Source: Arthrobacter sp. FW306-2-2C-D06B (GTDB lineage Bacteria; Actinomycetota; Actinomycetes; Actinomycetales; Micrococcaceae). Taken from it: DNA of 64,000 nucleotides. This document shows positions 57,072 to 64,000 of the stretch, piece by piece. The notes under the pieces are model-generated. The model saw only the letters and a program-made list of their open reading frames with translations, did not search any database and was not told the origin of the DNA. The translations under genes were made by a program, and so were the position numbers. The DNA is taken from positions 1-64,000 of the forward strand of contig NZ_CP084560.1 in assembly GCF_021789175.1 (NCBI RefSeq), given 5' to 3'. Within the stretch, counting starts at the first letter, position 1. Each line of letters opens with the position of its first letter.

Positions 57072-57341
57072 ATGCCGATCACAGGGGACATGATGGCCAA
57101 GAGAAAGACGACGGGGTGGCCCGAGGCCCCCGTTCGCCGCGCAGTGCCGGCCGAACATTGGAAGCAGTTGCGACGCGGAGACCGGGTGAGAGTCAAGCTC
57201 GCGCCCGGGTTTGAGAACCCCGGCCAGGTGGACGCCGTTTCGAGCGACCACAGTGTGGTCTGGGTAAACCTCGACGGCGGTCGCGGCCGCACGCTGGTGC
57301 ACTGCGGCGACGGCGTAGAGATCGTCCCGCAGGAATCCTGA
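57072..57341 (+). CDS. Small uncharacterised protein, SH3-like
   Basis: Up to 89 residues; the core KQLRRGDRVRVKLAPGFENPGQVDAVSSDHSVVWVNLDGGRGRTLVHCGDGVEIV looks like a small all-beta barrel. I recognise no family. The start is uncertain: ATG 57072, or ATG 57090/57093, for which AGGGGA (57083-57088) is rather close. The gene precedes the GDPD gene by 38 bp. Confidence 0.65.
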   Translation: MPITGDMMAKRKTTGWPEAPVRRAVPAEHWKQLRRGDRVRVKLAPGFENPGQVDAVSSDHSVVWVNLDGGRGRTLVHCGDGVEIVPQES

Positions 57342-57379
57342 CGGGGTCGCGCGCGGCACAGCCGGGTTACGCTACCCGT

Positions 57380-58165
57380 GTGAGCCCGCATTTGCCCTTC
57401 TTCAGTCGCCCGGACGGACAATCCGCTCCGCTTGCCTTCGCGCACCGCGGTTTTTCGCCGGATGGCCTTGAGAACACGGCCGCGGCATTCAGGGCCGCGC
57501 TTGAGCTTGGCTTCACGCACCTTGAAACCGATGCCCGCACCACTGCCGACGGCGTGGTGCTCCTTTTTCACGACGACACCCTCGACCGTGTCACAGATGC
57601 CCACGGCCCCATCTCCAGCCTCAGCGCTGCCGAGATTGCCAAGGCGCGGATTGGCGGCCGCGAAGCAATTCCCCGCTTGGCAGACGTCCTGACGGAATTC
57701 CCCGAGGCGCGGCTGAACGTCGACGTCAAGGATTGGCATACCGTCAAACCCCTCGCCGGAGTCATCGACCAACTCGATGCCCATGACCGGGTGCTGATCG
57801 CGAGCTTTTCCGACCGCAGGCGCCGCGCGGTCCTGCGCTTGCTCCGCCGTCGAACGGCATCTTCGGCGGGCATCGTGTGCAACGCCGCCTTTGCCCTTCT
57901 GGGACCGCTTGTTCCGGAAGGATGGCTACGGAAGATCCTGCATGACGTCGATGCCCTCCAGGTACCCGTCCGCTACGGCCCCCTGACGGTAGTGACGCCC
58001 GGTTTCCTGCGGCGCGCGCATCGGCTTGGGCTGCAGGTTCACGTCTGGACGGTCAACGATTCCACCGAGATGGCCAGGCTGCTGGACATGGGCGTGGACG
58101 GCCTGGTCACGGACCGCGCGGATCGTCTGAAGTCGGTGCTGCAAGGCCGGGGCCAGTGGTGGTGA
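57380..58165 (+). CDS. Glycerophosphodiester phosphodiesterase
   Basis: A 261-residue cytosolic GDPD that hydrolyses glycerophosphodiesters to glycerol 3-phosphate and alcohol. Catalytic motifs are AHRGFSPDGLENTAAAF, HLETDARTTADGVVLLFHDDTLDR and the C-terminal VHVWTVNDSTEMARLLDMGVDGLVTDRAD. GTG 57380 follows TACGCT (57368-57373) by exactly six bases, suggesting a leaderless message. Its 3' end overlaps that of the sigma-factor gene by 59 bp on opposite strands. Confidence 0.92.
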   Translation: MSPHLPFFSRPDGQSAPLAFAHRGFSPDGLENTAAAFRAALELGFTHLETDARTTADGVVLLFHDDTLDRVTDAHGPISSLSAAEIAKARIGGREAIPRLADVLTEFPEARLNVDVKDWHTVKPLAGVIDQLDAHDRVLIASFSDRRRRAVLRLLRRRTASSAGIVCNAAFALLGPLVPEGWLRKILHDVDALQVPVRYGPLTVVTPGFLRRAHRLGLQVHVWTVNDSTEMARLLDMGVDGLVTDRADRLKSVLQGRGQWW

Positions 58166-59396
58166 GCACCCAAACGCGCCCCTCCAGGAAGTCTCGCTCC
58201 GCGTCGTTATCCGTGCGCTCCTGCGCGGCCCGGTAAGCGGCGACAGCCTCTGTGTTGCGGCCGAGGCGCCGGAGCAGATCGGCCCGCACGGCGTGGAACA
58301 GGTAGTAGTTGCCTAGTTCAAGGACGTCGACGGCGGCAAGCCCCGCGGCGGGCCCTTCCACCTCCGCGAGTGCCACGGCCCGGTTCAAGGCGACCACCGG
58401 TGTCGGCGCCATTGCCAGGAGTTGCCCGTACAACGCCAGGATTTGGCGCCAATCCGTGTTCGCGGGCTGTGCGGCATCGCTGTGCACCGCGTTGATGGCA
58501 GCTTGCAATTGGTACGGTCCGGGCTGGTTCCGCTTCAGGCATTGCCGCACCAACGACTGCCCTTCCGCTATTTGGTCCCGGTCCCAGAGGCTGCGGTCCT
58601 GGTCCGCGAGGAGAACGAGGCCGCCGTCGGAAGTTGTCCGTGCTGCGCGGCGGGCATTCAGCAGGAGCATGAGGGCCAGGAGCCCTTTGGCTTCCGGCTC
58701 ATCAGGCATGAGTTCCACGATGAGACGGCCCAGGCGCAAGGCCTCGCGGCAGAGGTCTTCGCGCACCAGTCCCGCTCCCGAGCTTGCCGCGTAGCCCTCG
58801 TTGAAGACCAGGTAGACCACGGCCAGGACCGACTTCAAGCGCTCGGGCAGCTCGGCCCCGCTCGGTACCCGGTAGGGGATATGGGCGTCACGGATCTTGC
58901 CTTTGGCCCGCACGAGGCGCTGGGCCATGGTTGGCTCGGGGACCAGGAAGGCGTGCGCGATTTCGGCGGTGCTGAGCCCGCAAAGGAGCTTGAGCGTCAG
59001 GGCGACTTGCGCGGCCCGGTTGATGGCGGGGTGGCAGCACGTAAAGATCAGGCGAAGCCGGTCGTCTTCCACGGCGTCCACCTCGATTCCTTCGGGTTCA
59101 TCGCTGCTTTCATCGCGGTTTTCATCGCCGTGCAGGAGGGCAGCCTGAGCGAGTTTCTCCCTGCCGGAGGCCTCGCGGCGGAGCCGGTCGATGGCGCGGT
59201 TGCGGGCGGTGGTAATGATCCAGCCGGCCGGGCTTGGCGGCAGCCCGGCGTCGGGCCAACGGGCCACGGCCTCGGCGAAGGCGTCCTGGACCGCGTCTTC
59301 GGCGGCTTCGATGCTGCCCAAAACGCGGACCAGGACAGCCACGGAGCGTCCATACTCTTTGCGGAATATGTTCCCGATCTCCGAAATATGGACCAT
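58107..59396 (-). CDS. ECF-type sigma factor with DUF6596 C-terminus (ECF42-like)
   Basis: The 429-residue protein has sigma region 2 (VAVLVRVLGSIEAAEDAVQDAFAEAVARW, AGWIITTARNRAIDRLRRE) and region 4 (LTLKLLCGLSTAEIAHAFLVPEPTMAQRLVRAKGKI), then a long C-terminal DUF6596/TPR-like part ending in TEAVAAYRAAQERT. This architecture matches ECF42 sigma factors, which pair with DGPF proteins rather than anti-sigma factors. ATG 59396 begins eight bases after the DGPF stop. Confidence 0.92.
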   Translation of the reverse strand: MVHISEIGNIFRKEYGRSVAVLVRVLGSIEAAEDAVQDAFAEAVARWPDAGLPPSPAGWIITTARNRAIDRLRREASGREKLAQAALLHGDENRDESSDEPEGIEVDAVEDDRLRLIFTCCHPAINRAAQVALTLKLLCGLSTAEIAHAFLVPEPTMAQRLVRAKGKIRDAHIPYRVPSGAELPERLKSVLAVVYLVFNEGYAASSGAGLVREDLCREALRLGRLIVELMPDEPEAKGLLALMLLLNARRAARTTSDGGLVLLADQDRSLWDRDQIAEGQSLVRQCLKRNQPGPYQLQAAINAVHSDAAQPANTDWRQILALYGQLLAMAPTPVVALNRAVALAEVEGPAAGLAAVDVLELGNYYLFHAVRADLLRRLGRNTEAVAAYRAAQERTDNDAERDFLEGRVWVLTTTGPGLAAPTSDDPRGP

Positions 59397-59403
59397 GGGG
59401 AAA

Positions 59404-59754
59404 CTATTCCCGGTAGCCTGCGAACGGCCGCACCTCGATAGGCAGCGTGGTGGCTTGGGCGGCCTTGCGTCCCCAACCGAGTGCAACATCCAGGTCCGGG
59501 GCTTCGATCACCCACAGGCCGCCCACATGTTCCTTGGCCTCTGCGAAGGGGCCGTCCGTGGTGAGTACTTCGCCGTCGTTCACACGCACCACTGTGGAGG
59601 TGCTGGCCGGGTGCAGGCCGCCCGTGAAAACCCAGGCGCCGGCGTCGCGCATTTCCTGGTTCAGAACGTCAAGATCGGCCATGATTTTGTTGAGGACTTC
59701 GGGTTCCGGGGCGGGGCCGTCGGGCTGGTAGATGCTGAGCAGATAGCGTGACAT
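59404..59754 (-). CDS. DGPF/YCII-domain protein
   Basis: A 116-residue YCII-fold protein with the hallmark DGPFAEAKEHVGG, N-terminal MSRYLLSIYQPDG and C-terminal PIEVRPFAGYRE. Such proteins are the genetic partners of ECF42 sigma factors and are usually both partner and target; their biochemical role is unclear. AAGGAGGA precedes the ATG at 59754. Confidence 0.92.
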   Translation of the reverse strand: MSRYLLSIYQPDGPAPEPEVLNKIMADLDVLNQEMRDAGAWVFTGGLHPASTSTVVRVNDGEVLTTDGPFAEAKEHVGGLWVIEAPDLDVALGWGRKAAQATTLPIEVRPFAGYRE

Positions 59755-59886
59755 GACTGTTCCTCCTTGGGATGTGGCGCCGGCACCTTGCCTGCGTCTC
59801 ACCCTCTATACGAACGGCGTGGGCTGTTTTCGACATCTCCACGCACGAATCTGCGAAAAGCTTAGCCCCGCTGGCAGGATGGGAGC

Positions 59887-61029
59887 ATGCGCATCCTGAT
59901 TGCCCCGGACAAGTTCAAAGGTTCCCTCACCGCCGCCGAAGCGGCTTCGGCGATGGCCGAAGGGGCACTGCGCGTCTATCCGGATGCCGTGGTGACGCAG
60001 TTTCCCATCGCCGACGGTGGTGAAGGAACGCTGGAGGCAGCCGTGGCGGCAGGCTATGAAGAGCGGATCAATGCCGTGGTCGGTCCAATTCTCAAGCCGG
60101 TGGGCGCCGCGTGGGCCATCCGGCAAAATGCCTTCGGCGGAGCCACTGCGGTGATCGAAACTGCGCAGGCGTCCGGATTGGCACACATGGATCCGACGCC
60201 GGAAAACGCCTTGCGCGCCCACAGCTACGGTTGTGGCCAGCTGATCGCCGCGGCCCTCGACGCCGGAGCCACCGAGATTGTGCTCGGCGTGGGCGGTTCC
60301 GCGATGTCCGACGGCGGCAGCGGCGCCTTGCGTGCTCTCGGGCTGAAGCCCTTGGACGCGGCCGGAAACGTGGTTCCGCTCGGCGGTGGCTCGCTCGCCG
60401 ACGTCGTCTCCCTCGACGTCTCCGGGCTTGATCCGCGCCTGACCGCAGTGAGGTTCCGGATCGCCGTCGACGTCCAGAACCCCCTCTTTGGCAGCGACGG
60501 CGCCGCGCATGTTTTCGGTCCGCAAAAGGGTGCGGACGAAGACGCGGTGGAACTGCTCGACGCCGGCCTGCGTAACTGGGCTTCCCTGCTGCGGGCAGTG
60601 GTCGGACAGGACGTCAACGTTCCCGGAGCCGGGGCGGCTGGCGGATTTCCGGCGTCGTTCCTGGCCTTCACTCAAGCGACGCTGGAAGGCGGGTTCGCAC
60701 TCGTGGCGGGACTGACGGGGCTGCCCGAGCAGCTCGATGGCGCGGACCTGGTGATCACCGGCGAAGGATCCATGGACTCGCAGTCGCTGACGGGCAAGGC
60801 ACCCATCGCTCTGGCCGATTCGGCACACGGCCAAGGCATTCCGGTGATCGTGGTGGCCGGCAGGATCCTGGTGACCCCCGAGGAACTAGCCGGCCACGGT
60901 GTGGTGGCGGCGGCGCAGCTGCTCGACGTCGCGCAGCGCCGGGATGGAGTGCCAGACGCCGCGGACGCCGTGGCGAACGCGGCCAAATACCTCGCATGGG
61001 CCACGAGCCAGGTGCTCGAAGGGGTCTAA
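59887..61029 (+). CDS. Glycerate kinase
   Basis: A 380-residue GK-II/GarK family kinase that phosphorylates glycerate to 2-phosphoglycerate, linking glyoxylate or serine-derived glycerate to glycolysis. Motifs: APDKFKGSLTAAEAA, PIADGGEGTLEA, GVGGSAMSDGGSGALRALG and LVITGEGSMDSQSLTGKAP. CAGGAT (59875-59880) lies exactly six bases before the ATG, so the message is probably leaderless. No glyoxylate-pathway gene adjoins it. Confidence 0.93.
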   Translation: MRILIAPDKFKGSLTAAEAASAMAEGALRVYPDAVVTQFPIADGGEGTLEAAVAAGYEERINAVVGPILKPVGAAWAIRQNAFGGATAVIETAQASGLAHMDPTPENALRAHSYGCGQLIAAALDAGATEIVLGVGGSAMSDGGSGALRALGLKPLDAAGNVVPLGGGSLADVVSLDVSGLDPRLTAVRFRIAVDVQNPLFGSDGAAHVFGPQKGADEDAVELLDAGLRNWASLLRAVVGQDVNVPGAGAAGGFPASFLAFTQATLEGGFALVAGLTGLPEQLDGADLVITGEGSMDSQSLTGKAPIALADSAHGQGIPVIVVAGRILVTPEELAGHGVVAAAQLLDVAQRRDGVPDAADAVANAAKYLAWATSQVLEGV

Positions 61030-61293
61030 GCTCCCGTCCACCAAGGGACATGCCCCCCGGTGGATGCGAGGAGTGGACATAGTGCGAATATGCCCATTCC
61101 TGAGTGCCGAGAGGGGGCATGCTCAGAGTTTGATTGTGGGTTACTCGGCCTCACCGGGCAGATAATTAACGTACAAAGCATGGCTCTGACCTCTGCCATG
61201 CACCTACGATGCGACGACCCCGCCCGGGACGCCGTCACCGCCTGCCGGGCTGGCAGCCGGCCAGTACGGCACCATCGAATCGAGGAGCACACC

Positions 61294-61758
61294 ATGTCCA
61301 CCTTGAAGGAGCGGCTGCACGCAGACGTCGTCAGCCACATGAAGGATGGCAACCGCATCGCCCTGAACGCCACACGCAACGTCCTCAGCGAGATTGACAC
61401 CCGTGAGAAAGCCGGCCAGACGCCGATCCAGCTTGACGACGCCCAGATCACCGCCATGTTGCAGAAGGAGGCTTCCGAATATCACGAGGTCGCCAGGCTT
61501 TACGAGGAGGCCGGAGAGTCCGAGCGTGCTGCTACGGAGATCGCGGATGCCGAGGTAATCGAGGCCTATCTGCCGGAACCACTGGCCGTAGGGGAAGTTG
61601 AGTCCATCGTTGACGAGGTCATCGCCTCGCTCAAGGCCGGCGGCGTGGAGCTGAGCCTGATGCACATGGGTTATGTCATGAAGCCGGTCACCGAAAAGGT
61701 CGGCGGCCGCTTCGACGGCAAGGCGCTCAGCGAGATTGTCCGCACGCGCCTCTCATAG
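61294..61758 (+). CDS. GatB/YqeY domain protein
   Basis: A 154-residue YqeY-like protein related to the C-terminal tRNA-binding part of GatB: MSTLKERLHADVVSHMKDGNRIALNATRNVLSEID, EVIEAYLPEPL and a final GRFDGKALSEIVRTRL. Function is not firmly known; tRNA or amidotransferase-related roles are inferred. ATG 61294 follows GAGGAG. The 264-bp gap before it (61030-61293) shows no gene or clear signal. Confidence 0.92.
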   Translation: MSTLKERLHADVVSHMKDGNRIALNATRNVLSEIDTREKAGQTPIQLDDAQITAMLQKEASEYHEVARLYEEAGESERAATEIADAEVIEAYLPEPLAVGEVESIVDEVIASLKAGGVELSLMHMGYVMKPVTEKVGGRFDGKALSEIVRTRLS

Positions 61759-61772
61759 CCGGCAATGGAGTC

Positions 61773-61822
61773 TGTACAGATCGTGTCCTTTAAACGTGCG
61801 CTTAGGGGACACGATCCGTACA
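61773..61822. repeat. Long hairpin between convergent yqeY-like and permease genes
   Basis: GATCGTGTCC (61779-61788) pairs perfectly with GGACACGATC (61807-61816), and TGTAC (61773-61777) with GTACA (61818-61822), giving 15 pairs with one mismatch and an 18-nt loop. It sits between two convergent genes, so it could terminate both, but no clear U-tract follows. Confidence 0.55.
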
Positions 61823-61835
61823 CAAAGTCGAGAGG

Positions 61836-63122
61836 CTAGGGTTCCATCTCCGGCTCGGCAACCGTCCCGCGCCAACGAGCGAGACCCTTCATGCCGTGGT
61901 AGACCACCAAGGCAGCGGCCGAGCCCAGTGCGATGCCCGTGAACTTCAGTTCGCCGATGGTCCACGTGTAATCCGCGATCCCGATAATCAAAGCAACCGC
62001 GGCAGTGGTCAGGTTGATGGGGTTGGAGAAGTTGACCTTGTTCTGCACCCAGATCTTCACGCCCAGGACGCCGATCATCCCGTAGAGCATCGTCGCGGCA
62101 CCGCCCAGCACGCCGGGGGGAACGGTGGCAATCAGTTCGCCGAACTTGGGCGAGAAGCTCAGCAGGATGGCAAAGGCGCCGGCAACCCAATAGGCCGCCG
62201 TCGAGTAGACCTTCGTGGCCGCCATGACGCCGATGTTCTCGGCATACGTCGTGGTGCCGGAGCCGCCGCCGAATCCGGCGAGGACAGTCGCGACGCCGTC
62301 GGCCATCAACGCGCGGCCGGAGACGTCGTCGAGGTTTCGTCCGGTCATCGCCGCCACGGACTTCACGTGCCCCACGTTCTCGGCCACGAGCACCAGGACA
62401 ACCGGGACGAACAGGCCCACGACGCCGAGGTGGAATTCGGGAGTCTGGAAGTGCGGCAGGCCGATCCACGAGGCCGAGTCCATCTTGGAGTAGTCCACCT
62501 CGCCGCGTGTCATGGCGGTGAGGTAACCCACCACCACGCCCACCAGGATGCTCAGACGGCCCAGAATGCCGCGGAAGAGGACGCTCACCAGGATGATCGT
62601 CACCAGCGTCACGAGGGCGGTGACCGGGGCCTTATCGAAGTTCGCCTTAGCGGCTGGCGCCAAGTTCAGGCCGATCAGGGCCACGATTGCGCCCGTGACA
62701 ATAGGCGGCATGGTCCGGTTGATCCACTCAGCGCCGAACTTCTGCACCACCGCGCCGACAAGCGCCAGTACGACGCCGGCAAGCACCACGCCGCCCAGCG
62801 CGCCGGGAACGCCGAACTGCTGCTGGGACGCCAGGATGGGGGCGATGAAGGCAAAGCTGGAACCAAGGTAGCTGGGTACGCGGCCCTTCGTGATGACCAG
62901 GAACAATAGCGTGCCGATGCCGGAAAAGAGCAGTGTGGTGGCCGGTGGCATGCCCGTGATGATGGGCACCAGGAAGGTGGCTCCGAACATTGCGACGACG
63001 TGCTGCAGGCCGACGCCGATGGTCAACGGCCACGCCAGCCGCTCCTCGGGTGCCACCACGTGTCCCGGCCGGATCGTCTTGCCGTTGCCGTGCAGCTTCC
63101 ATTTGGTTCCGAGCATGCTCAT
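61836..63122 (-). CDS. NCS2-family uracil/xanthine permease
   Basis: A 428-residue transporter with 12-14 helices and the NCS2 features GLQHVVAMFGATFLVPIITG, YLGSSFAFIAPI, AENVGHVKSVAAMTGRN and GSGTTTYAENIGVMAATKVYS (substrate-site region). It is closer to UraA-type uracil permeases than to xanthine permeases by these motifs. ATG 63122 is selected for GGGAAGG upstream. It is divergent from a RutE-like reductase gene, hinting at pyrimidine use. Confidence 0.9.
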   Translation of the reverse strand: MSMLGTKWKLHGNGKTIRPGHVVAPEERLAWPLTIGVGLQHVVAMFGATFLVPIITGMPPATTLLFSGIGTLLFLVITKGRVPSYLGSSFAFIAPILASQQQFGVPGALGGVVLAGVVLALVGAVVQKFGAEWINRTMPPIVTGAIVALIGLNLAPAAKANFDKAPVTALVTLVTIILVSVLFRGILGRLSILVGVVVGYLTAMTRGEVDYSKMDSASWIGLPHFQTPEFHLGVVGLFVPVVLVLVAENVGHVKSVAAMTGRNLDDVSGRALMADGVATVLAGFGGGSGTTTYAENIGVMAATKVYSTAAYWVAGAFAILLSFSPKFGELIATVPPGVLGGAATMLYGMIGVLGVKIWVQNKVNFSNPINLTTAAVALIIGIADYTWTIGELKFTGIALGSAAALVVYHGMKGLARWRGTVAEPEMEP

Positions 63123-63310
63123 CGACGGGAGCCTTCCCTGAAAGTTGTGATTGTCCGGGTGCAACCTTACCGTCCGGACGGCCTGCCGATTCCTGTGTGT
63201 GGAACGTCACGTGGCTTCACGGGAAGAGGCGAGGGGAAGTTGAAGTTGCAACCATGGAAAGCATAAGCGCCCGGCCGTCCACGGCTGCGGGCACAGCGAA
63301 AGGTACGCGA

Positions 63311-63916
63311 ATGACGATCGCCCACGAAGAAGCAGTGATTGACGCCGCAGCAGTCGACGCCATCTTTGCCGAAGCCCGCACCGCCAACTCCTTTGCCGGC
63401 GAGGTCTCCGAGGAGCAGGCACAGGCCATCTATGAACTGACCAAGTTCGGCCCGACGGCGTTCAACTCCCAGCCGTTGCGCGTCACCTATGTCCGCTCGG
63501 ACGAGGCCCGCGCCAAGCTCGTCGAGACCCTCTCCCCGGGAAACAAGGCCAAGACCGCCTCTGCTCCGCTGGTCGCCGTCCTCTCGTATGACACCGCCTG
63601 GCACGAACAGTGGGACAAGTTCCTCCCGGTCTACTCCGCCCCGAAGGCCATGTACGACGCCAACCCTGAGTTCACCGCAACCACGGGCAACAACAACGCC
63701 CACCTGCAGGCCGGCTACTTCATCCTCGCCGTCCGCTCCCTCGGCTTCGCTGCCGGCCCGATGACCGGTGCCGACTTCGCTGCGATCGATGCCGAATTCT
63801 TCCCTGCTGGCGACCAGAAGAGCTTCCTCGTGGTCAACATCGGCCACCCGGGTCCGGACGCCTTCGGCGAAGCCAAGCCGAAGTTCGCGTACGAGGACGT
63901 CGTCCGCACCGTCTAA
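63311..63916 (+). CDS. Nitroreductase-family protein, malonic semialdehyde reductase (RutE)-like
   Basis: A 201-residue flavin reductase. ELTKFGPTAFNSQPLRVTYVRSDEARAKL, NNNAHLQAGYFILAVRSLGFAAGPMTGADFAAIDAEFF and NIGHPG match RutE, which reduces malonic semialdehyde to 3-hydroxypropionate in uracil degradation, although the other rut genes are not present. ATG 63311 has GAAAGG upstream; ATG 63254 would add 19 residues. The divergent uracil-type permease supports a pyrimidine link. Confidence 0.87.
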   Translation: MTIAHEEAVIDAAAVDAIFAEARTANSFAGEVSEEQAQAIYELTKFGPTAFNSQPLRVTYVRSDEARAKLVETLSPGNKAKTASAPLVAVLSYDTAWHEQWDKFLPVYSAPKAMYDANPEFTATTGNNNAHLQAGYFILAVRSLGFAAGPMTGADFAAIDAEFFPAGDQKSFLVVNIGHPGPDAFGEAKPKFAYEDVVRTV

Positions 63917-63942
63917 CCCTCGCTCACTTTTAGGGCCTTTTC

Positions 63943-63990
63943 CGCCGACGCTCGCTCACTCTTGTGAGCGAGCGTTCGCGCTTAAGGCGG
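63943..63990. repeat. Palindrome at the right edge of the window
   Basis: ACGCTCGCTCAC (63948-63959) and GTGAGCGAGCGT (63964-63975) form a perfect 12-bp stem with loop TCTT; CCGCC before and GGCGG after (63986-63990) may add an outer stem. CTCGCTCACT also occurs directly repeated at 63919-63928. The element may continue beyond the window. Confidence 0.55.
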
Positions 63991-64000
63991 TATATCTGAG

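Noticed and set aside
61060-61293. 78-codon N-terminal extension of the YqeY-like gene
   Set aside because: No conserved sequence, and ATG 61294 has a good ribosome-binding site and family N-terminus.

Overview
The window is a 64 kb, high-GC chromosomal segment that begins at the dnaA start codon. The core order dnaA, oriC, dnaN, gnd, recF, DUF721, gyrB, gyrA, DUF3566, tRNA-Ile, a DLW-39 micro-gene and tRNA-Ala, followed by the fha-pstP-rodA-pbpA-pknA-pknB cluster with crgA and trpG, is that of an actinobacterium. A gnd gene between dnaN and recF, the protein sequences, RuMP genes and a putrescine-oxidase-like enzyme fit an Arthrobacter-type member of the Micrococcaceae (inference; no database search was run).

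Layout. 1-11.8 kb: replication initiation and gyrase genes on the + strand, with DnaA boxes between dnaA and dnaN. 11.8-12.3 kb: tRNA-Ile(GAU), DLW-39, tRNA-Ala(UGC). 12.3-17.7 kb: a DMT transporter, a glycosyltransferase, a membrane protein built from strict 11-residue repeats, cyclophilin, a zinc-ribbon rhomboid, and an SRPBCC/ArsR pair. 17.7-21.5 kb: an orphan SEDS (FtsW/RodA) gene and a CDF zinc exporter with its ArsR regulator, with two further DnaA-box clusters. 21.5-23.4 kb: an alkylation-repair operon ogt-sORF-alkB-tag. 23.5-35.1 kb: crgA, class E sortase, trpG, then the overlapping FHA/phosphatase/SEDS/PBP/PASTA-kinase operon that couples cell-wall growth to Ser/Thr phosphorylation. 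35.4 kb: tRNA-Leu(CAG). 35.6-43 kb: TetR with divergent amine oxidase, then the 5-oxoprolinase operon (pxpA, fused pxpBC, biotin carboxylase-BCCP) followed by a GntR gene. 43-47.7 kb: molybdate modBC without modA, flanked by DUF5997 and a headless LysR-type protein, then a compact LacI. 47.8-54.2 kb: SulP, a Rel-type alarmone synthetase, a secreted small protein, an alpha/beta hydrolase, a sugar kinase, a PEBP-family protein and a HAD phosphatase. 54.2-56.9 kb: RuMP formaldehyde fixation (hxlB-hxlA) with a divergent LuxR/kinase-like regulator. 57-64 kb: GDPD, an ECF42-type sigma factor with its DGPF partner, glycerate kinase, a YqeY-like protein, an NCS2 permease and a RutE-like reductase.

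Non-coding signals form the most distinctive layer. An exactly 66-bp palindromic element (29-bp arm, 8-bp centre, 29-bp arm) occurs four times, always just after a stop codon. Several unrelated long palindromes lie in other gene gaps. At least nine genes show a -10-like hexamer exactly six bases before the start codon, the signature of leaderless mRNAs. Three near-perfect operators can be paired with neighbouring regulators: TetR/amine oxidase, GntR/5-oxoprolinase and LuxR/RuMP. No insertion sequence, prophage, CRISPR array or rRNA gene was seen.
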